DNA of 64,000 nt from Undaria pinnatifida (GCA_012845835.1 JABAKD010000025.1:19948932-20012931); one strand, 5' to 3'. Positions 10,840-22,533 are shown, counted from the stretch's first letter. The notes: a model not told the origin generated them from the letters alone. Numbers and translations are program-made.

Positions 10840-11335
10840 CAGGATAAACATGTACATGATGATAAACTGGTGTGCACATTCCTTTCAAAACCGTCAGATT
10901 TGTTCCCCTTGAAGGATTTATAGTTTCCACGCACACACACATATTGAGACCCCCCCCCCCGAGCTCCCTCTTGTTCAAACCCAGGCCCCCACATGCCCTT
11001 AAAGACTCCGCCGTCCCCTCACCGGTTATACGACTTACAGGATACACTTGATAAACTGATGCATTTCCTTCCACATCTATCTGTCAGATTTTGTCCCCCT
11101 CAGAAACGGGTTTTATAGTTTCCGCGCACAGACTGACTAACACCACCCTGTTGACCCTGATAAACTACACTGTAGTTCCAAGGGGAGTCGCCGACCTAAA
11201 TCCTTGAATGAGGACACACAACCCGTAATACGCGCGATCGGAGTATCACACACAGCTTGCAAAGAAAGATGAGTTTCGACAAAATATTCGATCTCACAGC
11301 AGCAGCTGGAGTGTATTTTTATTTTTATAATATAC
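10840..11335 (+). repeat. Dispersed repeat D1
   Basis: Full modular copy: GATAAACTGGTGTGCACATT, AAAACCGTCAGATTTGT, a poly-C hinge at about 10951-10961, GTCAGATTTTGTCCCCCTCAG and the terminus near 11330. The terminal motif carries a 6-nt in-frame CAGCAG expansion, giving LTAAAGVYF in the small frame. Confidence 0.85.
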
Positions 11336-11504
11336 CTCTGGTACGAACACATGTATAATGTATCAGAGTATAAAAACGCACATGATTTCATTATGCACAT
11401 TGCATAATATACATTCGAAGTAATATGAGCCAGCTTGTACGCACATGAAACATGCTATATTGATCGTAGCTATTATCTGTATTAATCGTAGCTATTATGT
11501 ATGA

Positions 11505-11534
11505 TGTTGTTGTTGTTGTTGTTGTTGTTGTTGT
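11505..11534 (+). repeat. (GTT)n microsatellite
   Basis: About nine GTT trinucleotides between AT-rich non-coding sequences. Confidence 0.85.
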
Positions 11535-11893
11535 CGTCTCACATTATTAGCTCTTTTCTTGTCAAAAATCTAGAGTCCGCGTGGTCACACACGTGAGCAC
11601 AAAGAAAAGGCGCCGGAGCCCTACAAAGATCCGAAAAACCGAAATTGAAATCAAGACGAGTCGTCCGGAAAACACTACTACTACTCTATATCGCTTTCCC
11701 ACCTAAAACGCGCAATAATATACGAAGAAAAGGCTGACTAGATAGATATTTTGTTATTAACAATAGCTGACTGACCGCGTGAAAAGGCAACTTATTTTGC
11801 ATGTGCATGCATGCATAATAATAATAATAATAAAAAAAGCTCGAACCCACATAATATAGTATATTACGAGTACCAACAACGCAGCTTGCAAAG

Positions 11894-12184
11894 ATGAGTA
11901 TTGACCTGAAATTCGTCGAACTCACGGCTGACGTCCCCTTGAAATATTTTTTACAAAATAATAGCGCCGGTTTTGTTGGTTTCATATCGTTCGAGTTGTT
12001 GTGTGGTGCGCGCCGCGCTGTGTTGAATGTCGCGGATGATCCCGCCTGCACATTCTTAGCCAAGCTCTTGCATGAACTCGTCGTGCGGGGTGACAATTCC
12101 CCTATTAATAATCAGAAAAGAGAAAAGTGCAAGGAAAACGCGGCTGCCCACACAATGAACCGCCGATGCTATACTCTCCCGTAG
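11894..12184 (+). CDS. ORF opening with a D1-like N-terminus, unrecognised
   Basis: A 96-codon frame starts at the ATG of a D1-type terminal motif (GCTTGCAAAGATGAGTATTG). It opens MSIDLKFVELTADV, aligning with MSFDEIFDLTAGV of the main D1 family with one extra codon. Unlike D1 ends, the frame stays open for 80 further codons of ordinary composition, including FISFELLCGARRA and LAKLLHELVV. Related starts lie at 46.4, 49.6 and 61.85 kb. I do not recognise a domain. It could be the N-terminus of a repeat-encoded protein whose 3' part is lost, or a chance extension. Confidence 0.3.
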   Translation: MSIDLKFVELTADVPLKYFLQNNSAGFVGFISFELLCGARRAVLNVADDPACTFLAKLLHELVVRGDNSPINNQKREKCKENAAAHTMNRRCYTLP

Positions 12185-12689
12185 AGCAATGAACCGACAC
12201 CCCACACCCCACCCCATGTGCACAGCCGAGTCAGTGTTGCGCCGCGTGTCGAGTTCGGTGGGCGGACCCGGATCAATCTGGACTATTCGCTACTGCTTAT
12301 ACGACTCTAGCCCCCGGTTATATCCCCTGCGTGTGTATAATGCTTCATCGTTCCAGAAATGATCCGCAACACGAACGGCTGGCCACAATAATGAATCGAT
12401 TTGACGATTAATTATGATAATAATAATCGACAACATATGTATCCCATCTAGCCAACGAGCGTTGCGCCGCGGGCAAGGTGTGGTGGGCGAGCGGACAACT
12501 CTGGAACAGTTCTTCTCTCCTGCTAGAAGAGAGTCGGTGAAGCAACGGGGGGAAGGATGGTATACCCGTTCCATGCATGTAAAGTCAGTCAGTAGTAGCA
12601 TGTGATAATATCTAAATGTGCTTGTTACAACCCCCGCCCTCTACACTGGAACCATGTATGATGTCATATAATAATATCATGCTTACTAT

Positions 12690-13005
12690 AGTCTCTGTAC
12701 CCTCCAGATGCGCGGGTTTTATAGTATCAGTGCACAGAATGGTTACTATATTATAATGGAAATCGTCCTGTCGACGTCTACTGACGACCACCCAGGGAAG
12801 ACACCGACCTCTAATGATATCTTTCGTGAAGGATCCAACATGTTACAACACGTTGCGCGAACGACGTCTTGCGTGTACAAATTTTGTGCAACTATTGTAA
12901 ATTTTAGTGAAACATAGAGATGTACCACGCGGCTTGCAAAGTTGAGTTTCAATCGTTCAATCGGTCGTACTCTCATCTGACGTTTTTCATTCATATATAT
13001 ATAAT
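12690..13005 (+). repeat. Strongly diverged D1 relative (subfamily 3)
   Basis: The order of blocks matches D1: GGGTTTTATAGTATCAGTGC (D1 has TATAGTTTCCGCGC), then GTCCTGTCGACGTC, then GCGGCTTGCAAAGTTGAGTTT and an AT-rich tail. The terminal block reads ATCGTTCAATCGGTCGTACT in place of the usual sequence, and this variant recurs at 61370-61430. Confidence 0.5.
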
Positions 13006-13009
13006 CAAA

Positions 13010-13940
13010 TACGGGCGGGGGTACTCATTTATTTGTAGCTCAAGTCCCTCAAGTAATTTAACCATTTTCATTGTCCACGCATGCACTCTCTCTTTCGAGA
13101 AGAGGAGCAGCCAAGGGGGAACGGGGGACGGGGGTCGCATTTACCATATATATAGTAACACGCATGACATACACATACATATATAGACTATATATGTCAT
13201 TGTGACAACACACACACCCACTGGTTGAGTCTTCAGCCTGTTTGTTGTCTCCCGTCGAGATGTGTGTCCAAAGATGGACGCATCTCGATCGATGCTTGAC
13301 GTTCGTTTGCGCTCAATCTCAGACAATTGGAATTATTTGTCCTCTTGAGGGAGAGCTGTGTTTTTTTCCACGCTTCTTTGTCTGTCGTGTTACCACTCAC
13401 TCTATGTATGTCCGTAAATACAAAAGCATACTTATATATACATGTACTCAACTTGGTTCTTATACTTGACGCACACAATAAATAATGGTATATCATACGG
13501 GTATGCAAGAGAAATATTCAAATGGAAATGTTCGTCCTCTTGGTCTCCACCGAGTGAACGAGAGTTTATCTCGCGCGTTACCACTCTGTCCGTAGCTATA
13601 ACATCCTCTATCGCCTATTAATGTACATAAAACTAATAGTTCTTAGATTTGCCCACAGAGAGAGAGTGGTTACATCATACCACGCTAGATCAAACAATAT
13701 GCGGGAAGGGGGGGAGGGGGGGGCATTAGGCGACACATCACACTAACTTGACGCCTCTTTACGACTTGAAACCCATCGTCGGGAGACGAAATTACTTGGA
13801 CTTAGTACGGAGAGAGGTTTTGAGGCTCTCTGAAGGGGCTAATTTTCAAGCTAAACGAATTAAACCAAAACCCCATGCCACAGTCCACAATCAGGCGCAA
13901 GCGACAAGCCACAATCGTATCGATTCTAAGCCGTGCGATG
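13010..13940. other. Unassigned non-coding stretch
   Basis: No supported gene. There are alternating TATA-type dinucleotide runs near 13140-13200 and a G-rich tract at about 13706-13725. Short open frames on both strands have no recognisable features. Confidence 0.4.
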
Positions 13941-13947
13941 GGGGGGA

Positions 13948-13992
13948 AGGCGGGCGGGCGGGCGGGCGGGCGGGCGGACGGGCGGGCGGGTA
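13948..13992 (+). repeat. (GGGC)n microsatellite
   Basis: About ten GCGG/GGGC tetranucleotides with one GGAC. The Gly-Arg-Ala or Pro-Ala-Arg open frames across it are artefacts of the repeat. Confidence 0.85.
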
Positions 13993-14869
13993 TTTTCAAC
14001 TCACCCCCACCCAAGAGCCAAGAAAGCGACGGGGCATACAGTAATGTAAAATATCCTCTTTGTTACCTTACCGGCATCGCGCCCACAGGGGGGGGGGGTT
14101 GACATGAAGGATATCATACCTAGCCGAAAAATAAAACGTGGTGGAACAAATTGTAGCGCGCTCCATAATCCCACAAAAAGCCACCACATGATGATGATGA
14201 GCTACAATCAATCAATCAATCATGGCGTGCTGTGCAACGGGCGGACGAACTCCCATGCTCCACCTCCAAGGCGCTCCCGCGCAATGCCAGCCGACAATGC
14301 TCGGAAAAACAACGGGGTTGTTTGTTGCTCTTGCCTTGGTCATTTGACCATTGACCCATTGACCACGCGACATTCCTTTCGAGACGGGGCACCGTTCCTA
14401 CCCCTGGTAGAGACACCTCCACCCTTTCTTTGGGCGCTCGCCACGATTCTTCAGTATATACATATACATGACATGAAAACAACTTCTTGAGCTTTCATCT
14501 CATCATCTCCTGTCCGCTTTGTTTGGCTGTTGGCGGCCACTATGTATTTCCTAGCATAGCGATGGTTTTCGCGAGCGCGCTCTACTACATAATCGGGGAG
14601 GGGGGGAGGAAGGGGGGGGGGGTAACATAAACGATAGAATCTAGCCGAAAAATGTAAAGGCATTATTAAACCTCGTGTCAGCGCTCAACCCCTGACCACC
14701 GCTCAACAACGCAGCCACAAAAAAAAAACACAATATTGTATCAATCGAATATTCGCGATACATGGAGAGAATGTATGTTATATATATATATTCTTAATAA
14801 TCCCTTCTATTATTATCTATTATTCGCGTGTTTTTTGTTTCTCCTTCTCCCTCTCCCTAGACCTAACTC

Positions 14870-15005
14870 AGATCCGGGATCACTATAATAATAAGCAGGC
14901 TCTTCCCCCCCCCCCCCCTGGGCACCGTACTCGCCTTCGTTTTTTTCGCGAGGTGTGTGGGACTCGAGCCCTTTATTTCTTCCCTCGTCGTCGACTCGCA
15001 CCAAC
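14870..15005 (-). mobile_element. SINE-like body fragment (family P2)
   Basis: Reverse-complement match to the body of the SINE-like units at 55.2, 58.3 and 61.5 kb: GCGAGTCGACGACGAGGGAA, a CTCGAGTCC block, GAAGGCGAGTAC, a poly-G tract (poly-C on the plus strand at 14905-14919), GAAGAGCCTGCTTATTATTA and GATCCCGGATCTGAGTTA. The tRNA-like head is absent. Confidence 0.6.
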
Positions 15006-15177
15006 ATTGCACGATACGATTGCCGACTGTTCACCCCTACCCGTCAATTGACACCCCTTGTACAAGGTAATGGGGGATAACACAAACAGCGCAGCCGCGA
15101 GAATTGCGATACATGTGCGTACACATGATGGAACAAGGCCCCACGTCAGCGCCCACACTTATCACGCCACACATGCC

Positions 15178-15340
15178 ACAATACTACTACTGCTTCTACT
15201 ACTACTACTACTATTACTACTACTACTACTGCTACTACTGCTACTACTGCTACTACTGCTACTACTGCTACTGCTACTACTACTACTGCTACTACTACTA
15301 CTACTGCTACTAATAGTACTAATAATAACAATAAGAAGAA
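15178..15340 (+). repeat. (TAC)n microsatellite with TGC interruptions
   Basis: Long trinucleotide tract of ACT/TAC units interrupted by TGC. It produces poly-Leu, poly-Tyr or poly-Ser frames that should not be read as proteins. Confidence 0.9.
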
Positions 15341-15639
15341 GAATCAGGAAAAATGAAAATGTTGGCCCAGACTCGGCCCAGACCGCGATATCTTTCATCT
15401 CTCTTCCGGTGATAATGGCTTCGGTCCTCAACACGACGTAGTCGTTCCTTCTTTTTCGTCCGCGAGTCTCACCACACGGCTTCCCTCTCTCCAGGACCTT
15501 TCTTCTTTTTTTTCAAGATCTACCCGCCGCGCGTGTTCTTGTATTAGTCGCGTCGTGTGGTAGGTGTCCCCGCGTGCAGTGCTTTCTTCACTGTGTTGCA
15601 GTGTACAGTGTGCGCGTCGATATCGCCGAAAACGCGCAA

Positions 15640-15670
15640 GGGGGGGGGGGGGGGGGAGGGGGGGGGGGGC
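15640..15670 (+). repeat. Poly-G tract
   Basis: About 29 G residues with one A. It lies between GC-rich sequence and a SINE-body relative. Confidence 0.9.
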
Positions 15671-15829
15671 AAACTAGGTGGGAGATAAAACTCCCGCTTC
15701 TACCTCCCATTATTCATTGTGCTTTGTTTTATTAAATAGATCATCCCATATCTCTTGTTATTATCTATCTGTCGCACCATATTTTTTTTTTCTTTTTCTT
15801 GTCCCTCCCCCGTTTAAAGCCTTAAAATG

Positions 15830-15980
15830 GTCGAAACACTCACATCCAGGGCCGCGAAGCAGGCTCTGCTCCCCGCCTTCCCACTCCCTACGCGGTACAC
15901 GTGCGCCTTCATTTTGATCGCGAAACGACTTCAGCCCCCTTTCTTCCCTCGTCGACTCGCCTCGAGTTGCTATATACTAC
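15830..15980 (-). mobile_element. SINE-like body fragment (family P2)
   Basis: On the minus strand: GAGTCGACGAGGGAAGAAAG, GGGCTGAAGTCG, CGATCAAAATGAAGGCGCAC, GCGTAGGGAGTGGGAAGGCG and GAGCAGAGCCTGCTTC. The same order is seen at 55180-55320. No head or poly-A tail is visible. Confidence 0.55.
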
Positions 15981-16235
15981 CCGCGCAGTGATTCCCTATA
16001 TGAATCACATGTATCTGGGGCTGAGCGCGTTGGCTGACTACAAGTCGTTCACGCGCGCGGGTATGTATATGTCGTACGACGTGTGTAGAGGCCAGTAATT
16101 TGCATAAAGAAAACCCCAGCAGAAGTTAAAACAAAGATGATATATATATACATACCTGGGATTAAACCATCTTGTATTCTCGCTCAATTTGCACGATTTT
16201 CATCCCAACATCGATATAGACTAATCTTCTATCTT

Positions 16236-16236
16236 G

Positions 16237-16297
<61 letters not shown>

Positions 16298-16326
16298 GCT
16301 TCTACTACTACTACTACTACTGCTAT

Positions 16327-16384
<58 letters not shown>

Positions 16385-16426
16385 GCTACTACTACTACTA
16401 CTACCACTACTACTACTACTACTTGA

Positions 16427-16481
<55 letters not shown>

Positions 16482-16524
16482 GCTACTTGCTACTACTACT
16501 ACTACTAAACTACTACTACTACTA

Positions 16525-16555
<31 letters not shown>

Positions 16556-16589
16556 GCTTCTACTACTACTACTACTGCTATTACTCCTG

Positions 16590-16677
<88 letters not shown>

Positions 16678-16705
16678 CACTACTACTACTACTACTACTA
16701 CTTGA

Positions 16706-16791
<86 letters not shown>

Positions 16792-16800
16792 CTCCTCCTA
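16236..16800 (+). repeat. 560-bp (ACT)n microsatellite, duplicated internally
   Basis: The longest microsatellite in the window. It is almost pure ACT/TAC with rare TGC, TTC and TTGA interruptions. The interruption pattern (TGCTTC then TGCTATT then CTACCACT then CTTGATACT) occurs twice, at about 16295-16430 and 16555-16705. The array therefore grew partly by a larger segmental duplication of about 260-280 bp. Open frames across it on both strands are artefacts. Confidence 0.9.
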
Positions 16801-17011
16801 CTTTCCATGTAATTTTTGTTCCTACACGCCGTTTGCAGTCTAAGCTCGACCTGCTCTTCATGTTCTTCTTGTCGATTCAACATGTACACGGTCTTCTCTT
16901 TCTGGCATATCAATCTACCCACGCTGTTGCCACAAACAAAAACCCGCGAGAACGTCCAGGCTGCAGGGCTGGCTGCACATCCCCAACCCATGGGTGGGTG
17001 TGGGCGAGTCT

Positions 17012-17040
17012 ACCCGCCCCCCCCCCCCCCCCCCCCCCGG
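17012..17040 (+). repeat. Poly-C tract
   Basis: An almost uninterrupted run of C of about 26 bases within otherwise non-coding sequence. Confidence 0.85.
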
Positions 17041-17223
17041 GTGTACCCCCCGCCGTGTACCCCCCCGTCTTCTCGTTCTTATCCGCAGTGCTAGCAACAC
17101 CCGGCCGATTGTTTCTGCGCCATAGCATGGGCGCGTCCCGGGTCCCTCCACTTTGCCCCCAACAGGTCGGCGGGGGAACGGGGTGAGCGGGGGGGCGGGG
17201 GGAGGTGGGACACATGTGCATGA

Positions 17224-17267
17224 TACCAGGTAGACCTATGTAGGATATACGACTACCTGGTACCAGG
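17224..17267. repeat. TACCAGGTAG inverted repeat with nested palindrome
   Basis: TACCAGGTAG (17224-17233) is repeated as CTACCTGGTA (17253-17262), and CCTGGTACCAGG (17256-17267) is itself a perfect palindrome. The TACCTGGTA/TACCAGGTA word recurs in at least eight other places in the window. Confidence 0.8.
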
Positions 17268-17499
17268 TTTCCATTTTACCGAAAAAAAGTATGAAATATT
17301 CATAATATAATAGTAAGTAAGGAGGTGGAACAAGGAAACACAGCCCCCACAATCTCCCCACAATCAATCCAAAATCGATCCACATATATATACACACGGA
17401 AAAAAAGAATGGCCTCTCCATGTGTGGTAGTACGGGCGGATCACCCAATTTGGGCCACCGGAAGTCACGTCAAAACCAAACGAAACAGGGCGAAACAAC

Positions 17500-17628
17500 G
17501 GGGGGGAGGGAGGGAGGGAGGGAGGGAGGGAGGGAGGGAGGGAGGGAGGGAGGGAGGGAGGGAGGGAGGGAGGGAGGGAGGGAGGGAGGGAGGGAGGGAG
17601 GGAGGGAGGGAGGGAGGGAGGGAGGGAC
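17500..17628 (+). repeat. (GGGA)n microsatellite
   Basis: About 30 uninterrupted GGGA tetranucleotides. Tetra-repeats give the same Gly-Gly-Arg-Glu or Pro-Ser-Leu-Pro frames in every phase, so the open frames spanning it are not evidence of genes. Confidence 0.95.
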
Positions 17629-18164
17629 AAAGAGAGGAGAGAGAGAGATGGCGGGGGTTGGGGCAATCAAACGTTTCGGATAGAATCATAGGCATCGATC
17701 ACCGAAAAAACCTAGATAACAATCAATCAAGGTGGAACAATCACACAACACTCCACTATCCACTATCCGCAATCTGCAGTCCATCGAATATGCTACATGA
17801 GATGGGCGACGAGAATCACCTTAAATAGAGGTCAACCCCCCCAAATAAAAGCGGAGGGGAGAAGGGACTGACAGCAAGGGGCGGCGGGACGGGGGAAGCG
17901 AGATCGAAAGCACCAGAGGTGCGGTAGGTACCGATAACCTTTTTCAATATCAAGGCTGTGGTCGTCTCCGTTTTAGAACACGAAAAATGATTATTGTCTT
18001 GAAACACTATGTAAACTAATCAACCCCCCCCCCCCCCCTGCCCCCCTCGTATGGTTCGGGGGAGAAAGTATGCCCATCATAATGGTTGTATACGTTGAAT
18101 AATTGGATGTGGAAAAAACGAGTACGCGCCCAAGAGGTGTATAGAGAAGGAGTACGATCAGAAG

Positions 18165-18869
18165 TCAAACTTATTCAAGGAGAAGGAGATAAGGCTGACC
18201 CGGGAAACTTTCCGAGAGGGAGATAACGCTACTAAGCACCGCAGGCAAAAGCATTCTGTAAATACACTTTTGAACGGATAAGAATGGGAACAATTATGTT
18301 GGAGAAAATGAGGGGACGAAAAAACAATCGAAGGTGGCGGGAAGCAGGGGTTTAGGCCAAACCGTGTCAGTAGCTGTGCAAAACCCTGTATAGACATTCT
18401 AGGCTAACGATAGTTCGGGGTAGGAAAGACGCCGCGCTAGCTAACGACGTACTGTTTGTTCCTATAGATGTACAGAAGGCCTAAGACACCGTACATCATG
18501 AAGGAATGGGTTGTTGGGAAAACATGTGGGAAATTGGGATCAGAGGAACGATGGGGGAGAGAACGATATGAAGACTATGACGGAATGTGCGAGAAGTGCT
18601 GTGACGAGATGCTGGACGGGGACGTATCTCCAACGATCCACGTTGATATTTTACAAGGAGCTGCGCAGGGATGTACGCTTCATCACCCAATCTATTCCAG
18701 GCAGCCAGCAGTCGAAGCAGCAAGGCAAGGAGTCACGATGGGGGAAGATACGGTATCGGGGTTGATGTTGTTTGCGGATGATTTCGTGGGGATATCAGAA
18801 ACACGGGTCCCAAGGATTGCAGAAACACCAACCCGACCGATCCCAGTGAAGCAAGAGCCTAAGCCCTAA
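18165..18869 (+). pseudogene. Decayed non-LTR retrotransposon reverse transcriptase
   Basis: Reverse-transcriptase motifs appear in the correct order but in shifting frames. An ITLLSTAGKS-type block is at about 18222-18250 and a GFRPN-type block at about 18344-18360. A palm motif A remnant (FVPIDVQKA, stop, DTV) begins at about 18455. A GAAQGCTL block is near 18658, and the catalytic FADD box (18771-18782) lies in the 133-codon frame 18468-18869. In-frame stops and several frameshifts make it dead. Endonuclease and 3' end are not visible. It differs from the 38-41 kb element (FADD against YADD, different blocks), so it is a second, older polymerase lineage. Confidence 0.75.
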
Positions 18870-19514
18870 CCTAGCCCCAAAATCGTGCGGGCTGGGGTGG
18901 GATCGGGGTTTTGTACATAACACGCAAGGCGCTTTGGGTAGGGGGTGCTTGGCTCATGCACACCTTCCTTGGGACGATGCACATACTTTTTTTTTTTTCA
19001 TCGCGTTTTTCGTCGGTACTCTCCTCTGCCCTGCAAGTTGCGAGGACGTATTTTATACATATGTACAAGATAAAACGACAAGACCGTATGTACAATCCTC
19101 CAACTGTACGAGTAGTACCTGTTCGTTTGTTGTGCGTAATCCACGCTTGATATTCGACTCACTCTCAAACCCACGCTGTTCTGGTTGCACGCCGGCTACA
19201 TTGGACGGCAGAGTATAGTGCTCATAGCTTGCCTCTTTTATACCTCGCTACACCCCCCCCCCCCCCTGCTGGCGAGTCTACGTAACTCATATGATCACAT
19301 GTACGAAGGGGTACTTATATATATATATATATGTTCTACTTCTCTCGTTCTTGTTGTCTTTTTTTCTTCTACGCCAGAGAGTTCACACTCAATTGCACTC
19401 ACTGGCTTACGCATTTTACTGCACTCTCCCGCCCCCCTGTGATCCCACCGTAGCGTTCACACATGCTAACACACACCCTGGTGCCTTATTAGCTGTTGAT
19501 GCTGTGCGCGTGTC

Positions 19515-19640
19515 ATACGTACCTGATCTATATGATACGCGCGATCGGAGTAATCACACACAGGTTGCAAAGATGAGTTTCGACAAAAATATTCGATCTC
19601 ACAGCTGGAGTGTATTTTCAATTTTTGAAATATATTTGTA
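19515..19640 (+). repeat. D1 terminal fragment
   Basis: Only the last ~115 bp of D1 (GCGCGATCGGAGTAATCACA to the AT-rich end) is present. One extra A in the GACAAAAATATTCGA part shifts the small reading frame. Upstream sequence is unrelated, so this is a truncated copy. Confidence 0.75.
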
Positions 19641-19868
19641 AAGGGTGGTGAAATTATAGTTCATTTCGCATAGTATTAATTGGGATGCCCAAGACATCTC
19701 TTCTTAAGTGTTATGGCCGTTCGTTGTTGTTTTCGTTGTTGTCGTTGTTGTTGTTTCACTAGCCTCATTTATTTGGGCATGCTCTAGCTTCGTGATCTGG
19801 GCTCTTTTGACAGCGCGCGAACTTATTTTTTGCACACCTCAAAATATTGTGCTCACGGCGTTTCTCCT

Positions 19869-19900
19869 CTCCCCCCCCCCCCCCCCCCCCCCCCCCCCCT
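19869..19900 (+). repeat. Poly-C tract
   Basis: About 30 consecutive C residues. The flanks are not coding. Confidence 0.9.
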
Positions 19901-20239
19901 TTTGCTTTCCACGCCCCTTCAAGGTCGTTTCTCTATTCGCGGTGTTATATCCACCACGCGTCGGAAGGAAAGTTCTCCCCAGACCGTCCTCTCAATATCG
20001 AAAACAAGTTATTTTCCCTATATGTATGTATTCCTATCGTCTACACCATCGCTACTCCTGCCGGAGAACTACACCCTCGTAATGCAAAACCTTTTTGCCC
20101 TTTTCCGTGTGGTCAAATGTTGGCCACTATATAATCGCGCTGTGGTATGTATCACCGGAGATGTCTTGGATTCGCTTCATTGAGCGGGCGGCGTCAGCCG
20201 CAGAACCTTGTAAGAGTAAGATTCATTTACCCCTTCCCC

Positions 20240-20615
20240 CCCGATGGCATGGTAAGGCAGCCACGACGAGGCAGTTGTTACATAATAATACCCATTGCTG
20301 CCTCGGGAGTGGTCACGCCAGAAAACAAAGTAAACTCATTGGCGCTGTCATCCACAAGCAAGAAAGTAGGCACACAACAAGGTGCCGAGAAGTCCGTCAA
20401 GTCCGCCTGTTTACGAGCGGGGCTCTTGGAAGGATGCCTTCATGCGACTCGTCGAACACCTCACGGCGCTTCGCGCTTGGTGCAAGAGCAACGTACCTGC
20501 CTCTGGTTGGTGAAAACCCGACGTGCTCCCCGTCCGGCATAGTAGATCTATGGTCATGCCTGGGACGACTACGGCCATGCACAAACTGAGTACCCCCCCC
20601 CCCCCCCCGCCCTCC
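20240..20615 (+). repeat. Dispersed repeat N, copy 1 (gene-fragment-like)
   Basis: About 270 bp (20325-20610) is shared with 29795-30085 at high similarity: ATCCACAAGCAAGAAAGTAG, ACGAGCG, CTTGGAAGGATG, CATGCGACTCG, CACGGCGCTTCGCGCTTGGT, TTGGTGAAAACCCGACGTG, GGCCATGCACAAACTG, ending in GTACC and poly-C. The composition is more GC-rich than its surroundings. One frame reads AFMRLVEHLTALRAWC, giving an impression of decayed coding sequence. Neither copy has a long intact frame. It may be a captured gene fragment or part of an unidentified transposon. Confidence 0.65.
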
Positions 20616-20884
20616 CCCCGTTGATTATTTCCTTCCTTGTTTATTGCATTAACAAATTCATTACCTCCCCCCCCACTCCTGAAAAAAATAAAAATAAAAT
20701 TATTCGTAATACGTTCAATCAATCACAATACCCCCACACATATAATACATATAGTCTATATATATTCTCGCACGGTTTATACTCCATTTCCTTTCTTCCT
20801 TTTTTTTGCTCACCAACATCCCATCTACTATATCTTCGCACTTTTCTTTCTCTTTCGTTCACCTCCCCTCTAGACGTAGCTCAG

Positions 20885-21700
20885 GTCCAGCGTCCCACTA
20901 TACAGCCCCCCCCCCTCCCCGTCCCCCCGACACTGCGGGGTGCCCAGTTTCCTTCACGGTAAAGGTATACCTTTTTTGGCTATTTGTGGTTTACGAAAAA
21001 CACGGGGCTCTCCTCCCCCCCGTCCCCGCCCCCCCGACACTACGGGGTGCCCAGTTGCATTCACGGTAGAGGTATACCTTTATTTGGCTATTTGTGGCTT
21101 ACGAAAAACACGGGGCTCCTCCCCCCCCGTCCCCGCCCCCCCCGACACTGCGGGGTGCCCAGTTTCCTTCACGGTAAAGGTATACCTTTTTTTGGCTATT
21201 TGTGGTTTACGAAAAACACGGGGCTCCTCCCCCCCGTCCCCGCCCCCCCCGACACTGCGGGGTGCCCAGTTTCCTTCACGGTAAAGGTATACCTTTTTTT
21301 GGCTATTTGTGGTTTACGAAAAACACGGGGCTCCTCCCCCCCGTCCCCGCCCCCCCCGACACTGCGGGGTGCCCAGTTTCCTTCACGGTAAAGGTATACC
21401 TTTATTTGGCTATTTGTGGTTTACGAAAAACACGGGGCTCCTCCCCCCCGTCCCCGCCCCCCCCGACACTGCGGGGTGCCCAGTTTCCTTCACGGTAAAG
21501 GTATACCTTTTTTTGGCTATTTGTGGTTTACGAAAAACACGGGGCTCCTCCCCTCCGTCCCCGCCCCCCCCGACACTGCGGGGTGCCCAGGTGCCTTCAC
21601 GTTTTTGATCGCGGGAACAATGACGCGTGATACGACGGAGGTATACCTTTTTTTGGCTATTTGTGGCTTAGGAAAAAGACGGGACTCCCCAAAATCGTCG
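20885..21700 (+). repeat. 107-bp tandem array, seven units
   Basis: GACACT at the start of GACACTGCGGGGTGCCCAG occurs at 20929, 21036, 21144, 21251, 21358, 21465 and 21572, a period of 107 bp with one 108. Each unit holds TTCCTTCACGGTAAAGGTAT, ACCTTTTTTTGGCTATTTGT, TTACGAAAAACACGGGGCTC, and a C-rich linker. Units are nearly identical, so amplification was recent. Because 107 is not a multiple of three, successive units are read in different frames and only staggered pseudo-frames of about 98 codons result. Confidence 0.92.
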
Positions 21701-21829
21701 AACGGCAAAAAAAAAAAACTTTGTTTTTGTGCACGATTCTCGTCGTGTACCTCGTGGACGATGCTGCTAACAGTTTTTTTCTTACTATTAATATTAATAT
21801 GAGGAGAACAGAGTCTAAGTTTAGAAACG

Positions 21830-22120
21830 AAAAATAGCGCTGCACACCTCTAGATCGCAGTAGTAGCACGCGCGCCTTTGTCCAGGACCTTCTTTTCTCG
21901 CTCGTCCGACTCCCCCCTCCCAGCCTTCGAATTGTGCCTGCTTGTTTTGAGATACCCATGCTATGGAGCGCGCTCTCGGCAAGGTTGACTGCTGCTGCCA
22001 CCTCTCTTAACACTGCCACCTCTCTTTTTTATTGTTGCACAAACAAACTCAAGAGTCCAACGACCAACACGAGAGATTCCAGCACTGGGGAGAACCAACT
22101 CTAGTTAGTTAGACCACTGA
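21830..22120. other. Unassigned non-coding stretch
   Basis: No gene or repeat family recognised, apart from GTAGTAGCACGCGCGCC-like sequence seen next to other AGGTATACC repeats in the window. Confidence 0.3.
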
Positions 22121-22361
22121 TCGGGGCATGCTGCAAAACTTACTCGACGACACTGAATTCTAAGCATTTTTTTTTGTCACGTACAGTAAAGTTGGACCCG
22201 TGCGCGGTTCTTAAGGGGTGCGGGTAGAAGTGGAACGCCCCCCCCCAGAGTTTACGAGCAATCGATTCTGAGCCCGTGCGAGAGGTGGGTGTGGGCGAGC
22301 GATCACCCAGTTCGCTGTCCCAACAAACAATATGCCGGGCGGGGTATTTAAAGAAACCGCG

Positions 22362-22383
22362 GGGGGGGGGGGGGGGGGGGGGG
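22362..22383 (+). repeat. Poly-G tract
   Basis: An uninterrupted run of about 22 G residues, 40 bp upstream of the (AATC)n array. Confidence 0.9.
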
Positions 22384-22423
22384 TAAACTAGGTGGTACAA
22401 AAAGCTCAGAGTCCACACACAAC

Positions 22424-22479
<56 letters not shown>

Positions 22480-22480
22480 T

Positions 22481-22533
<53 letters not shown>

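Noticed and set aside
14104-14490. 128-codon plus-strand frame
   Set aside because: An overlapping minus-strand frame of similar length exists, the composition is unremarkable, and no motif or codon bias favours either.
16234-16812. 192-codon Tyr/Leu/Thr frame and its antisense Val/Ser frames
   Set aside because: Pure (ACT)n microsatellite.
17325-17828. 167-codon frame with Gly-Gly-Arg-Glu repeats
   Set aside because: It spans the (GGGA)n microsatellite. The flanking sequence has no motif.
20940-21802. Series of overlapping ~98-135 codon Pro/Gly-rich frames
   Set aside because: They arise from a 107-bp tandem repeat that lacks stops in two frames. Each is the same sequence read with a frame change per unit.
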